A stretch of DNA of 49,670 nt from Branchiostoma floridae (Eukaryota > Chordata > Leptocardii > Amphioxiformes > Branchiostomatidae): the NCBI RefSeq assembly GCF_000003815.2, contig NC_049986.1, forward strand, positions 9,493,113-9,542,782, written 5' to 3'. Position numbers and translations under genes: made by a program. Below the pieces are notes generated by a model. That model saw nothing but the letters and a program-made list of their open reading frames with translations. It did not search any database and was not told where the DNA came from. Below, piece by piece: positions 22,001-34,900 of this stretch. Each line of letters begins with the position of its first letter. Positions within the stretch are counted from its first letter, which is position 1.

Positions 22001-25000
22001 ATTTGCATAACATGTATATCATTATGAACATCTTTGCCTAAGCTACCTGCATGCCTAAAATGCAGGCAATCCGTCGTTCCTTTCTGCAGTTATCCTTTTT
22101 TGGAGTGTCTTGACAAAAACACCCCTGCAATTCTACAATTGAATGTTAGGGGCCTGAAACTTGCCCCACTTCTTTATGGCACTAAAAGCTATCTACCACC
22201 TAAATGTCAAGACAATAGCATGTCTGGAACAAGAGATACATTGAAAAAACTGCTATGATAGAATATTCTCATTAATTATGCAAATGTGCTCCTATTTTGC
22301 ATAATTAGTATCTTATCTTGTAAAACATTGTCTAAGGTACCTACATACCAAAAATGATGAAAATCCGTTGTTCCCTTCTTGAGTTATCCTCTTCAGAAGT
22401 TTTTGACAAAAATGCCCCTGCTATCCCAAAACTAAACGCTAGGGGGCCCAAACTTATGTCATTTCTTCCTGAGCACTAGAGCTATCTAATACTCAAAAAT
22501 CGTGACCATAGCATGTTCAGAACACCGAGATAGCAAAACCGGAAGTTGCACTGCAGTACCAAGGGGAGCCGCTAGGGGGCCCAAAATCTAATCATTTCCA
22601 GCTTTTGTCACACACTACCAACACACCAAGTATGAAACCAATCCACCCAACCGTTCTTGAGTTATTTTGTTTACACACACACAAACACACAGACAGACAG
22701 ACACACAAACGCAGGGTAAAATATAACCTCCATGACATTTCATGGAGGTAATAAAGAACCATAGTATCTAAGCTTATGGATTGTATGCGATATGATGTTA
22801 CAAATCACTGACATTGTCATTGTTATCGTCATGATAAAACAAGCAGACCGTTTCCAAACGCAGGTATCCGCTGTCCCCTCGGATACAACCCCTGCGGACA
22901 GGCCTATCCCTGCATCGTGGCGTGGAAGCGGTGTGACGGGCGGGCGGACTGTACAGATGGGAGAGACGAGGAAGATTGCGGTAAGGCTTACGTCACATTT
23001 CCAAACCGGGGCCAGGCCGGGCTGCTTGTGGACACAAGAAATGAAAATGTACACGTAAAACTTTACACAAATAATGTCCACGACTATTCTCTTTACGTCT
23101 TGTATAGTTTGGGTTCTTTGACATCATAATTTTCGTTCCCAAAAGCCGGGGCCGGGCCCCGATTTTGGAAATATGACCAGGGCCTAAGTTGGGCTCGCAA
23201 AGTTATCACGGCTCTCAGTCGTTCCTTCTTCCTCTCGTAAATAGGGACGAACTTATAAATCATGTTCTTCGAACTGTTAGCAAAGACGTTAGGAAAAAGT
23301 CTGGGTGTCCATCTGCACACCCTCCAAGCTACTTACGTCTCTTCGAGGAAATATTTAGGAAAATTGCCGAGTTTCACTTTCTCTAATATGGCAAATGCGT
23401 CATACATTGGACAAATATCTCTAATACGTCAATTTTCGGTCAATTAAAAGAAATCAAGACACTATAAATATATAGATACGCGTGATTCCTGAACCTCTGA
23501 TTACTTTTGACCTTATTTGAAGAAGCGAGTTCTCAGAAATAGCTTGCGTTTTTGTCAGCAGAAAACTTTCCAGGATTTCAAAACGCCAGTGGGAGTCAAA
23601 TACTCCACAAAACATATTTCTTTGTAACGAAATGGACCATTGTTTTACGTATCGTCCACTCGCAAGTTTTCACATACTGAATCAGGTCCAGCTTCAGGTC
23701 TGGACCTGGACCGGCCGGACCTGGACCTGAATTTTCTGTACCGGTACCCACCCCTAGTTGTTACCATCCTGTACAACCTTTATATGCTGATTTATACGTA
23801 TATTTAGCAGATTTCTGATGCAATGACAATTTTGCTTATTTCCTCCTGTAAATATTTAAAGCACGGTTGTGAATGTTGTAACGTGTATATTGTTATCATT
23901 TTCAGCATGCCTGCCAATTCCTGTGGATCTGAACCTTGGTGGCCTACTTGCGATGCTGCCGAATCAGCTGGGCCAGACGACGTTTGAGGAGATACTGAAT
24001 TCCTCTGCCGTGGAGTTGCTCAACAGTTCGACCAGCCACGCAGAGAACCGACATCCTGAGTTCCGGGAATTCGCATCTGCGGTCATCTTCCCGCGATGTG
24101 TTCTCTCCGAAGAGAGCAACACCTCCTGCTCTTCATCTCAACATGGAGATAACTCGACCTCGTGCATGTGAGTAAAACATGCTGCTTTTGATCAGACATT
24201 GCGGCAAATATTTCAGGAAATAGCATAATATCATATTTTTTATGTATTTAACACATTCATCCTCACGTTTGCGCTAAAATTGTTTTAATTTTCGGCTCTG
24301 TGTTGAGGAAATCAAGATAAGAATTATCACGTGCGCACGTCTACCTTATCCATGATTCTTTCCGGCTTGTGAATACACAGGAAACCTACGAGGAGAGAGA
24401 ATAATGTTTGTCAATTTATCAATTTTTTTGTCAAATATGTTCCCGCAGGATGAAATTTTAAATTGTAATGTGTGCTTGTGATTGATACGTTACAAGAACA
24501 TTTTTTATCTTAGTAATTTCAGACACGTGTATGTGATGTAATATGTTTACTTAGGTGTTGATAAAAGTAAGTAGTTTTAATGATGTAAGTGATTTAAAAA
24601 CATTTGTATACCAGTTCAATTCAGTGCACGAGTTTTGTGCACTGCAATGCTGTGTATTTTGCACAAAGAAAGAATAATAAACCCTTCATCATCTTTATTA
24701 TTATTATGTTGTAGGGGCACACAAATGCTTCCGTGCCGTTCGTGGTGTGAGGAAGTCCTGCACATGGCTGATGACCCGGTGAAGAATCTGTTCCCTACCT
24801 GTGACCTGTTTCCGTCACCACCACACGCCTGTTGGAACCCTGAACCAGAGACGAACAGCGACGAAGGTATGGTGGACGGTTAGATCCACTGCTTTTCTGT
24901 GAAGGTAGCATGAGATTTATATCAATAATATCCCCCGGCTAGGTAGCCGTGGCTGAATGACTTTTCTTATCAAGACCATCTATGGAAATCTTCCCCGAGT

Positions 25001-28000
25001 ATCCCACTGCCTCAGGCAGAGGCGGGTACAGTTCGCAGAACACTGTCATCGCGCAAGGGCAGGGATTTCTATTGGCGCATGCGTGCAAGCTGCCCGGTGA
25101 TGGAATGTAGTACAGGGTATACAACAATAAAACGTCTTTTTTTAAGTTAAAGATGTGGTGCCTTTTTTGTCATTTTTGAGGTGAATGTTATGGGTTAGGA
25201 TTATTAGTCACTAATTTCGGCCCCAAACTGTGTTTTGGAAGGGTTCCCCAAAAAGTGGCATCCCCAAAAAACGTACGGAGAAATTACACGTACGGCGGAC
25301 TGTGTCCTTAGCTTTACCCCGCCCTCCAGGGACGACAGATGATGATGATGGCCCATTTTACAGCTGAACTAATCAAATGAAATGAAAGTTTTACGATGTT
25401 GGGGACTGTTTCTTTGCAAGCTATGATACATTCATTTCAATGAATTTCATATTCATGACGGGAGTTTGATTTCAACTTTTTTTGCAGAAATGCATCATTT
25501 TGTACATTTATGCCATATGGCCGTTTATCTTTCCCAGTTTGTTACCATGGTAATGGGATGAACTACCGTGGTACATGGAGTAAAACTACATCCGGGGCAG
25601 ATTGTGTGGAGTGGTCCGCTGCGCAGGCTGGTTTCTACCCGACCGAGTACCCCTGGGCTAACCTGAAGAACAACTACTGCCGCAACCCTACCGGTCAGGA
25701 GCGGCCATTTTGTCTTGTGGAAGATGGCAGCCAGGAGGAGTGTGACGTCATTCCGTGCAGTAAGTCGTATTGTCAAGATTGGAAACTTCATCCGACCCAA
25801 ACCCTATTCTCAAGGCCACTCGATTACATTTCTCTGGTTCTAAGAGACCAGAGGTCCTCATTTATCAAGAGGCCAAAGTGAAAACCAACAAAGGAATTTG
25901 AATTTGTTTACTGCAAGAGACTGTGTTTAAGAACCAAAAGGTTTTCCTCGCAGAAGCTGTTCATTGTTTCAGTGATTTTTTTTCTTTAAGATGTTCAGTC
26001 AATCCGTTACTGAAATACGCTTTCTCTCTGCAAGCTCTATATTACGAGGAGGCATGACCCTGATGCCGACGAAAAATGGCAGAGTTCTCCCCTTCCCGTC
26101 AGGGTCGTGCCTCCTCGTGATTTAGAGCTCGCAGACTCGTCGTCCGATCAATTTTCGCTACATGTGATGTGGTATAAAACCCCGTACCTAAGTAATCTAC
26201 AATTATTACATGTAAATATCTAGTCTAGCTTTCTAAAACATCATGATTTCCATTGCCTTTGTCATGTACATCACACAGATAAAGCCGTTTGCTTGGACAT
26301 GGGCCCTCCAGACCACGGCAGCAGAAGCCCTGCCAAGCGGTTCTACATCGCGGGAGAAAATGTCACGTACACCTGCGACGAAGGGTACACCCTGGACTCC
26401 ATACATACCAGCAGAGCGAGTTGCTTCGGAGATGGCATCTGGCAATATGACAAGCCCAGCTGTTCAGGTGATTGTGGCAGAGTTGTCGGTGTGAATAAGG
26501 CCACAGCAAGTAAATTTTATGGGTTTTGAAATCTGATGAAATATCTCTCCTCGTTTTGTAATGGAAAAGCACTCAATAGAGATTGACTGAGCTAACTGCG
26601 ACTTTATTCCCATAATGCACCAAAAACTAAAGATTCCATGGATCCTCGGTAGTGTGAGATCTTCGAACTCATTTTCTTTCTGAACTTGAATACATCAGAG
26701 CTTTACAGCCATCCCTGAACAGAGACGGTGAGCGCCAAAGACTTCCTGCAACCTATGATCCACTGCTTACTGAGCCACGTGTTCTATCTGCTACACGTGA
26801 CGTCACGACAGCAGTGCATTGTTCATTCTTTGACAAAGACTGGTGCTGTTCAGTCGAAAATTTGGATGAATCGAATTATTGTGTTGCGTATTACAGTTAA
26901 AGCAGTTCAATAATCGTTTTCTTTCTGTCATAATCAGATCTAGATGCCTGTTTGGCTAATCCGTGTGACGCCCAGGCCACCTGTACGGATAATCTTCCTC
27001 CTGCACTTGATGCGACTTGTACCTGCAACACTGGATATACAGGATGGTCTTGTTAGTGGAACTGGATGTACAGGTGCATCTTTAACGTTAATACGAACTT
27101 GATGGTAGAAAAATCTGATCACTTTTGTTGCGAGATTTCTTGTGTATGGCATTGAGCAATTGTCATTTTCTTTCCTTTTTCGGAAAATCAACCCGCAAGA
27201 TTATTTCCTTATATATCTACATCTTTTATACATATTTCATATTTAATAAGTTAAAGACACCATTTTAATGCCACAATAAGTTGATGTATTTTTTGGGTGG
27301 TTCTGTCCCGCGTTTGCCTCCTTTTGTTTCACTGTGTGTTGACTTATTGTATGACATATAAGGAATTTGACGTCATTGTTACTTCATATTACGTCATTAT
27401 GACGTGATTTGTTGGCTGAAACCATGAAAATAGGATCTTCGCAGAAAGGCGTGCAGCAAAATCGTAACAGCAATTGCACATGATTGAATAATAATCTCTT
27501 CAACCACTCCCGTTGTCAAGAGCAACATCAATGACGTCAAAGTGACGTATCAAAATGACGTCATACATGATCTATGCTGCATGTTCGGATCCGCCATTTT
27601 GGGTCCGCGAACTTTACTTTTCCAAAATACATTTTTTCAGCAGACAATCGCAAAAGACCAAAGTGTCCAAAAACATTCATTTGAATGTTTTTCTAATGAA
27701 AAAAATACCAGGTAGGTAAAAAAAGATATTTGGAAAATCCGCACTTCCAGTGATTTTCATGATAGCAGGTGAAACATTTCACCATATAGGCATTCTGAAT
27801 CAACAACTTTTATCTATGCTTGTAAGTCCAAAATACCATAGGTTGATAGCAGTAAATGGTGGAAATCTATTTATTTTAGCGCTAGGTCAACCTCACCATG
27901 ATTGGCTATCTTATTGATATAATTACGAGAGTCATTTGCATAATTTTAATGAAAAATTTGAATGGTATTCTTATCAGATAAAAGTTGGCACTTTTAATCT

Positions 28001-28906
28001 GATGACGTAACGTCTTAAAACGTCTGACCTTTTCCAAAACTATACCCAGTTGCTTGAGTAACCATTTTGGCGTATCTTATTAACTGAATGCCTACCCTAC
28101 ATCGACGACGTAACATATGTGTTATGGAAAAGAAAACCCACAATAAGGATTGGCTGAGGATACTCGTACTCCAGTACTTCCATAATCAAATATAATAAAG
28201 ATACAAGAACTTATTCTCTCCCAGTGGTATGAGATCTCTGAACTCATTTTCTTCTTTACATGCTATGATTAGATCTAGATGCCTGTTTGGGTGACCCGTG
28301 TGGCATCCTGGCCACCTGTACGGATAACCCCCCTCCTGCCCTGAATGCGACATGTACCTGCAACACCGGGTATGCAGGGGACGGGCTCGTCAGTAGCATT
28401 GGATGTACAGGTATTGCATCTTTTTTGGCGACGCCTCAGGGGCAAGACATATGGTATATTGTGTTCAGTCTGCAAAAATTCTAGGAATTGCACAGGTATT
28501 TTTTATTCGAAGTTCGAAGGGCCTGATGTTACCATATAGTGATGAAGAAGAGCGGTCCATAGTGATAACTGTAGCAGCATCTCTTCTCCCTAAGTCAGAA
28601 ACATTAAGCTTGACTTCACTGACCCAATAGGCGAAGCATGGGTTGCATGTATGCTCGGGAAATTTCCTACCCCATTGTAAAGTAAGCACCAGACATAAGA
28701 TTGAGCATACTAAAATAACTGGCCATGGTTAAAAAAACTCCAATATCCTATAGGCCTATGATCTACAAAAAGGAATGAAAGTATTTTCAAGGGTTACTAA
28801 TAAGGAAGGCCGTTTTATCAAAGTTCTAATCTTTCAAATTTTGCAAAAGCGTTATGTCAGTGACAAGCTGTACCGGTAGACTAGCAGATGCAGATATACA
28901 CGTGGT

Positions 28907-28956
<50 letters not shown>

Positions 28957-31900
28957 ATTTTGGCAGGGGTACCTTTACCAAATTTGGAACGGTTCATTTT
29001 TTTACTGGTATTTTCGGTAGAAACCATTTAATTTCACCCAATTTACCAGCATATCTTTTTCAATTATCCGGGTGGTGCAACAAAGCGAAGTTATTCAGCT
29101 ACATCGCACCACCACGGATTTTGGAATCCCTTGCAATTAACAGAAATGTGCGACAATCCGTGGTGCAATTAACTGGCTTCTACTTTACATGTATAAAGTT
29201 ATTTCTGAAGGACAAAACATCACTGCAGAGTAATGTAAAATGGCTTGAAAAAAAACACCGTGTATTTTTGTAGGCTGTCCTTCTGGCTACACTGCACATA
29301 AGGATTCGTGCTTCAAGGCGTACAACCAAGGCAAAACCTACAACCAGGCCAGGCATGTGTGTGCAGCGGACAGGGGACTTCTAGCCATGCCGAAGGACGA
29401 AGACGCGGACGACTTCTTGAACGCATTGAACCCCAACTCCCCTTTCTGGTTCGGCATGAGCGATCAGAGCGGCGAGGGAGGGTGGATGTGGGAAGATGGG
29501 ACTCCATACAGCACAGTCGCGGACTGGCCGAATGGAGGGTGGCAGCCGGGGGAACCCAACAATGTAGGGGAAGGAAAAGTCTGTGCCAGCCACTTCCGTA
29601 CCGGCTGGAACGACGCACCCTGCTCGACTGCACGCAACTTCATATGCCAGCTAAATAATGGTTTGTCGTAGCCTGAGTATCATCCTTCGTAGTAACCGCT
29701 GGCTCACGACTTTAGCAAGCGAAAGTCGTGAGCCAGCGGTTACTACGGAGGATGATACTCAGGCTAGGTTTGTCGCGTGTTACACAGTAGTTACACAAAC
29801 ATGCACATAAACACGATACTCTACTGCAAACAATGCCGTCATGTCTTTGTTCTTATCATAATTTTACTAATAAAGACCACTAAAGATGCACTCTCACTGC
29901 GCTTGCGTCAAGCTTGCGTCACTGTGGGGTTCGTTCACTGCGTCACTGTTTTGTTAATATTTTCTCCGATTTTTTTATGATTAAGATATTGCGTAATGCG
30001 TAAAAATATGACTTAGAAGACGACAAAATACACAAACAGTAAGAAAATTCGTTCTTTATCTCTGAAATTCGTTGAGTAACATTCGAACCCCGCAGTGACG
30101 CAAGCGTGACGCAAGTGCAGTGAGAGTGCACCTTAACAGTTGTTGATGATATACCTGGAACAAACAAACAATATTTTGGAATATATCATGCAGCTTCATT
30201 GATAAATTGTTTTGCTGATGTTACACATTTGCACAAATGAAGAGCCATGCTTTGTCTGTTTAAAACTAAAGTATAGGCTTGACACAAAATTTCCCACACA
30301 GCATTCCACTGTCCCCTGGGGTACCTCCAGTGCGCACACGGACATGCCTGCATCCTGGCGTGGCAGCGGTGTGATGGGCGGACGGACTGTACGGACGGGA
30401 GTGACGAGGAAGGTTGTGGTAAGTTATCATTGAAAACTTATCAATGATATTCGCATTTTATATCAAACTGTTCCTTCTACCCCTGTCACATTTGGCGAAA
30501 ATCGATCGGACGACGATTCTGCGGCAATCGCCCTAGCCTCGCTTATACATGTAATTATAACTTTATTGCACAACAATTGTACAAGGTACAAATTCTGGCT
30601 TATATGTGACAGAGACAATTTTCAGGGGAAAAATACGCGCAACCCTCTGTCGATCTTAAATATGGCCGATCTTCCATCTATATATACGCCCGAAGATCGT
30701 GGATAATGTGACAGGGGTATTCTACGATCACGAAAGAAAAGAGCTTTATTTTTTTTAAAGAAGACTCTAAATTCCTCCCAAATTTCCCCATATTTACAGA
30801 CAACAAGAAACTACCCTCCTAATATCACAGAACCTACAATTAGCCCTCGGGCAATAGTTTTGCATTAACTATTATCATTTTTTCTGTTATCACGGTTCGT
30901 AATCATAGACGTAGTTGCTCGTAAAATAGCATTTCTAAAAGAAAAAAAATCCTATCAATCGCACGATCCAACAAGAAGCTTTAAAAAGGTTTCGACGTTG
31001 AAAATTTTCTTTTTGCTCTCATATCATCAATCGTTTGTTTTTGAAACACTTTGTTTGACTTTGTTGTAATTTTCAGTATGCCTGCCAATTCCTGTGGATC
31101 TGAACCTAGACAGCAGACTTGCGATGCTGCCGAATCAGCTGGGCCAGACGACGTTTGAGGAGATACAGAATTCCTCTGCCGTGGAGCTGCTCAACAGATC
31201 GACCAGCCACGCAGAGAACCGACATCCTGAGTTCCGGGAATTCGCAGCTGCGGTCATCTTCCCGCGATGTGCTATCTCCGAAGAGTATAACACTTCCTGC
31301 TCTTCATCCCAACATGGAGACAACACGACCTCGTGCATGTGAGTAAAAGTTTTGCGCTTCACTTGTAATTGTAGCAATGAGTTTACATTGGTAGCTTTTT
31401 TTTAGATCAAACAACATTCACTTTGTCATTCCTACTCAAAAATTGCGATAGAAATGTTCGCTCTGAACTTGCATTTGTCTTTATTTTTTATTTTTTATTT
31501 TTTATTTTTGAATGATTAGCACACAATTGGCACCGTGCCGCTCGTGGTGTGAGGAAGTCCTCCACATGGCTGATGACCCGGTGAAGAACCGATCCCCTAC
31601 CTGTGATCTGTTTCCGTCACCACCACATGCCTGTTGGAACCCTGAACCAGAGACGAAGAACAACGAGGGTAAGAAGGAAAATTTGTATCTATTGCTTTCC
31701 CCTGAATGTTGGATTTTCGGAAGAAAGTGAGGACCGTCTCTCGGATGTGACGTTAAATGGAGGTCCGGTTGAGAAGAACCACACCTCGAGCACGCTAAAG
31801 AACCCACCGCTCTCATCGATAAAGCTAAGGCACAACCCGCCGTGCTTGCAATTTGTCCGTATGTTTTTTTTAGGCCACGACTGCCACGTATTTCTGAAAA

Positions 31901-34900
31901 CGTTCAGGCTGTACATGGCAGGCGCGTCGCCCGTATTGACACGTGTGGGGGGCAAATCCGCAGTCTGATGGCACACAAAGTTTTGCCTGCACGTCAAGTT
32001 CTACGGCGCGTCTGGGTGCACCAAAATTCGTCGGATTCCCTACGAGTTCGTACGGAGGCGGTACTTACCACTTCGCGGATTGCCCACGTTTTGGCAAGTA
32101 GCCAGCACGCATTTGCACATACGGCGGGTTGTGCCCTTAGCTTAAGAGAAGGGATCCTGCCCAGTGTAAGTGGTTCAAAACCTACAGCCCTATGGCCGCA
32201 CCTGGGGCAATTACTGTCGTATGGAGGTCATCTGAGTTAGCGCCGAATGGAAACCGCTCCAGACGCTTGTGCTATAGCCTCGCCTACTGTAAGCCTCTTA
32301 CAATATCAATTCAACAAAGAGAAAGTAGTCGGCCCAGCCAATAACAATTATAAGAACACTTCAAATTGTTACGTCACTTAGATTTTATCATTTCATGCAT
32401 AATCGAATCACAGATCAGAAAGGAAGTTTCATTTCCTTTGAACGATATATGCCAAATCTCTGATGTATAGCCGTTTATCTTTCCCAGTTTGCTACCATGG
32501 TAATGGCTTAAACTACCGCGGTACATGGAGTAAAACTACATCCGGGGCAGATTGTGTGGAGTGGTCCGCTGCGCAGGCTGGTTTCTACCCGACCGAGTAC
32601 CCCTGGGCTAACCTGAAGAACAACTACTGCCGCAACCCTACCGGGCAGGAGCGGCCATTTTGTCTGGTGGAAGATGGCAGCCAGGAGGAGTGTGACGTCA
32701 TTCCGTGCAGTAAGTTGTAGTACCAAGATGGGAGAAATTTTCTTAACCATACCATGTTTCTTAGCCTCCTAAATTGATCTTTTGGGCTCTCAGACTTGAC
32801 GAAAATCTTCCAAGGGGTTAAGGTGAAAACTCAGTCCTGAGAGGAAGACTTTTATCAGACTATATTCACCCTAGAAACTGTGAGCCATGGACTTCCTTTA
32901 GGACTCTGATTATGTGAGATTTAATTCATTGTCTTATAAAGCCTAAAATATTCTGAATTTATTACGCCAATACCGAAATACATTATATTTTGACCATTGT
33001 CGATTATCAACATAATGTTACATACATTCGCATAATTCCGGCAGGTGCCATTCATTATACCGCCACCTAAAAAAACGTTGTTACAGAGGCCTTCTATAGA
33101 TTGTCTTCAACAACTAAATATCTGAAATGTATTAAATTCAGGATATTTAACATTCAGTGTTCAAGACAATCTTTTGAAGAACTCTATACTAACGTTTTTT
33201 GAGGTGGCGGTATTATGGCACCTGGTGGAAGTACGATAGTCGATGTTAGATCCAGTACCCTGCATAGGCGCTTTCCTCGACCATGTAATGTACGTAGTCA
33301 TGTTTTTATGATGATGGAGAGTTTTATTGCCTTTTTATTGGAAACGATTACTACACCCAGACGTTGTCGGCTGTTGGGACTTGGGCCCTCCAAACTACGG
33401 AAAGAGAATCCCCGTCAAAAGGTTCTACAACGTGGGAGAAAAGGTTTCGTACACCTGCGACGTGGGGTACTCCCTGGAGAACGGGTCTGACAGCGAAGTG
33501 AGGTGCATTGAAGGCGGCATCTGGCAAACTGACAAGCCCAGCTGTTCAGGTGATTGTCAAGGATTGTCGTCTCCCATAAGGTGCACCCTCACTGCACTTG
33601 CGTCAAGCTTGCGTCACTGTGGGGTTCGTTCACTGCGTCTCTGTTTTGTTATTTTCTCCGATTTTTTTATAATTCATATAATGCGTAATACGTAAAAGTA
33701 TGGTTTAAAAGACGACAAAAATGCACAAAAAGGAAGAAAATTAGTTCTTTATCTCAGAAATTCGTTGAGTGTCTTTCGAACCCCACAGTGACGCAAGTTT
33801 GACGCAAGTGCAGTGAGAGTGCACCTACACCTGGCAGTATAGGAGACGAGTTTGATTGTCATTAGATCTGGTTTAAGAAAAATTCTAAATACTTTGTAGC
33901 ACTCTGAAGACGAAAAAAGTCCACATGATCTTACTAAAGTTCGAAATTTCGAAAGATACCGATTGGAATATGTACTGTGGAACCTTCCTCCACAGAGACA
34001 CAGTTATGGAACAATCTTCCACTTGAAACACAAACAGCTACCACATTATCATCGCATTCCTTCAAAGCCAAATCATGGCTCTCTCTTGGAGATCCATTCT
34101 CTGTTAACTAATGTCAGTACATGTACTAACTTAATATGCTATGTGATTTTCCATGTGTACAGATTGTAATATATGATCTAAATGTATAACTACTATTACT
34201 TCTAAGCTAATGCTAGTGATTTTATTTGTAACATGCATATATGTATTCTTCTCTCCCAGGGTCATCCCTTGGCAATAGCCAACAGCTAAACAAATAAATA
34301 AAAAGATAAATAAAAAATAAAGATATGTACTTTCCCTTCCTTAGTGGATATCAGGAGTAAGCTGGAGGAGGAGCTGCTCATTGTGTACAGTCCAAACCAG
34401 GCGCCGAAGACTGAGAACCAAACCCAGGCCGTCATCAGCTTCAATGGCTACGTGGAACAGATCGTCGACTTGGTACGTTTTACCATCTGTAATAGGGCCT
34501 TCACACTGAAACCGAATTAGCAGGAATCAAGCAGAACCGGAATGAAGTATTTGCAAAATTCGTGCCACATTCGGGGCCATTCCGAGTAGGTATTCCAAAT
34601 GGACCTGATATCCCCTTCACACGAGAAGGAATGAGCCGAAATGCCGTCATAATGAAAATTCTTTTCTATTCCTATGAATTCGTAGTGTATTCTAGACATT
34701 CTTACTGCATTCCAGATACTCTTTTAGCCACATTCTGACAGGATTTGAAGTGGCTTGCCGTTTCGGTTCTCCATCGAATGATATACATGTAAGAATGTTT
34801 TGAATAATGTCAGAATACCGTAGAATGCGGTCAGACTGCAGTATTTTGAATGCACCTCAACTGGTGAGTTTTTAACATGTCAAAAACTTTGGAGCCAGCC

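Noticed and set aside
21668-22750. Helitron
   Set aside because: The terminal palindrome is suggestive, but no TC start, CTRR end or A-T insertion site is visible.
29357-29671. Lectin ORF continuing to a stop at 29671 as a separate short gene
   Set aside because: The domain ends at 29660 with a phase-1 donor; the extra residues come from the duplicated target and the foldback element.
33963-34169. 68-aa plus-strand gene
   Set aside because: The other frame recalls a LINE reverse-transcriptase C-terminus and the segment ends in a LINE-type tail.
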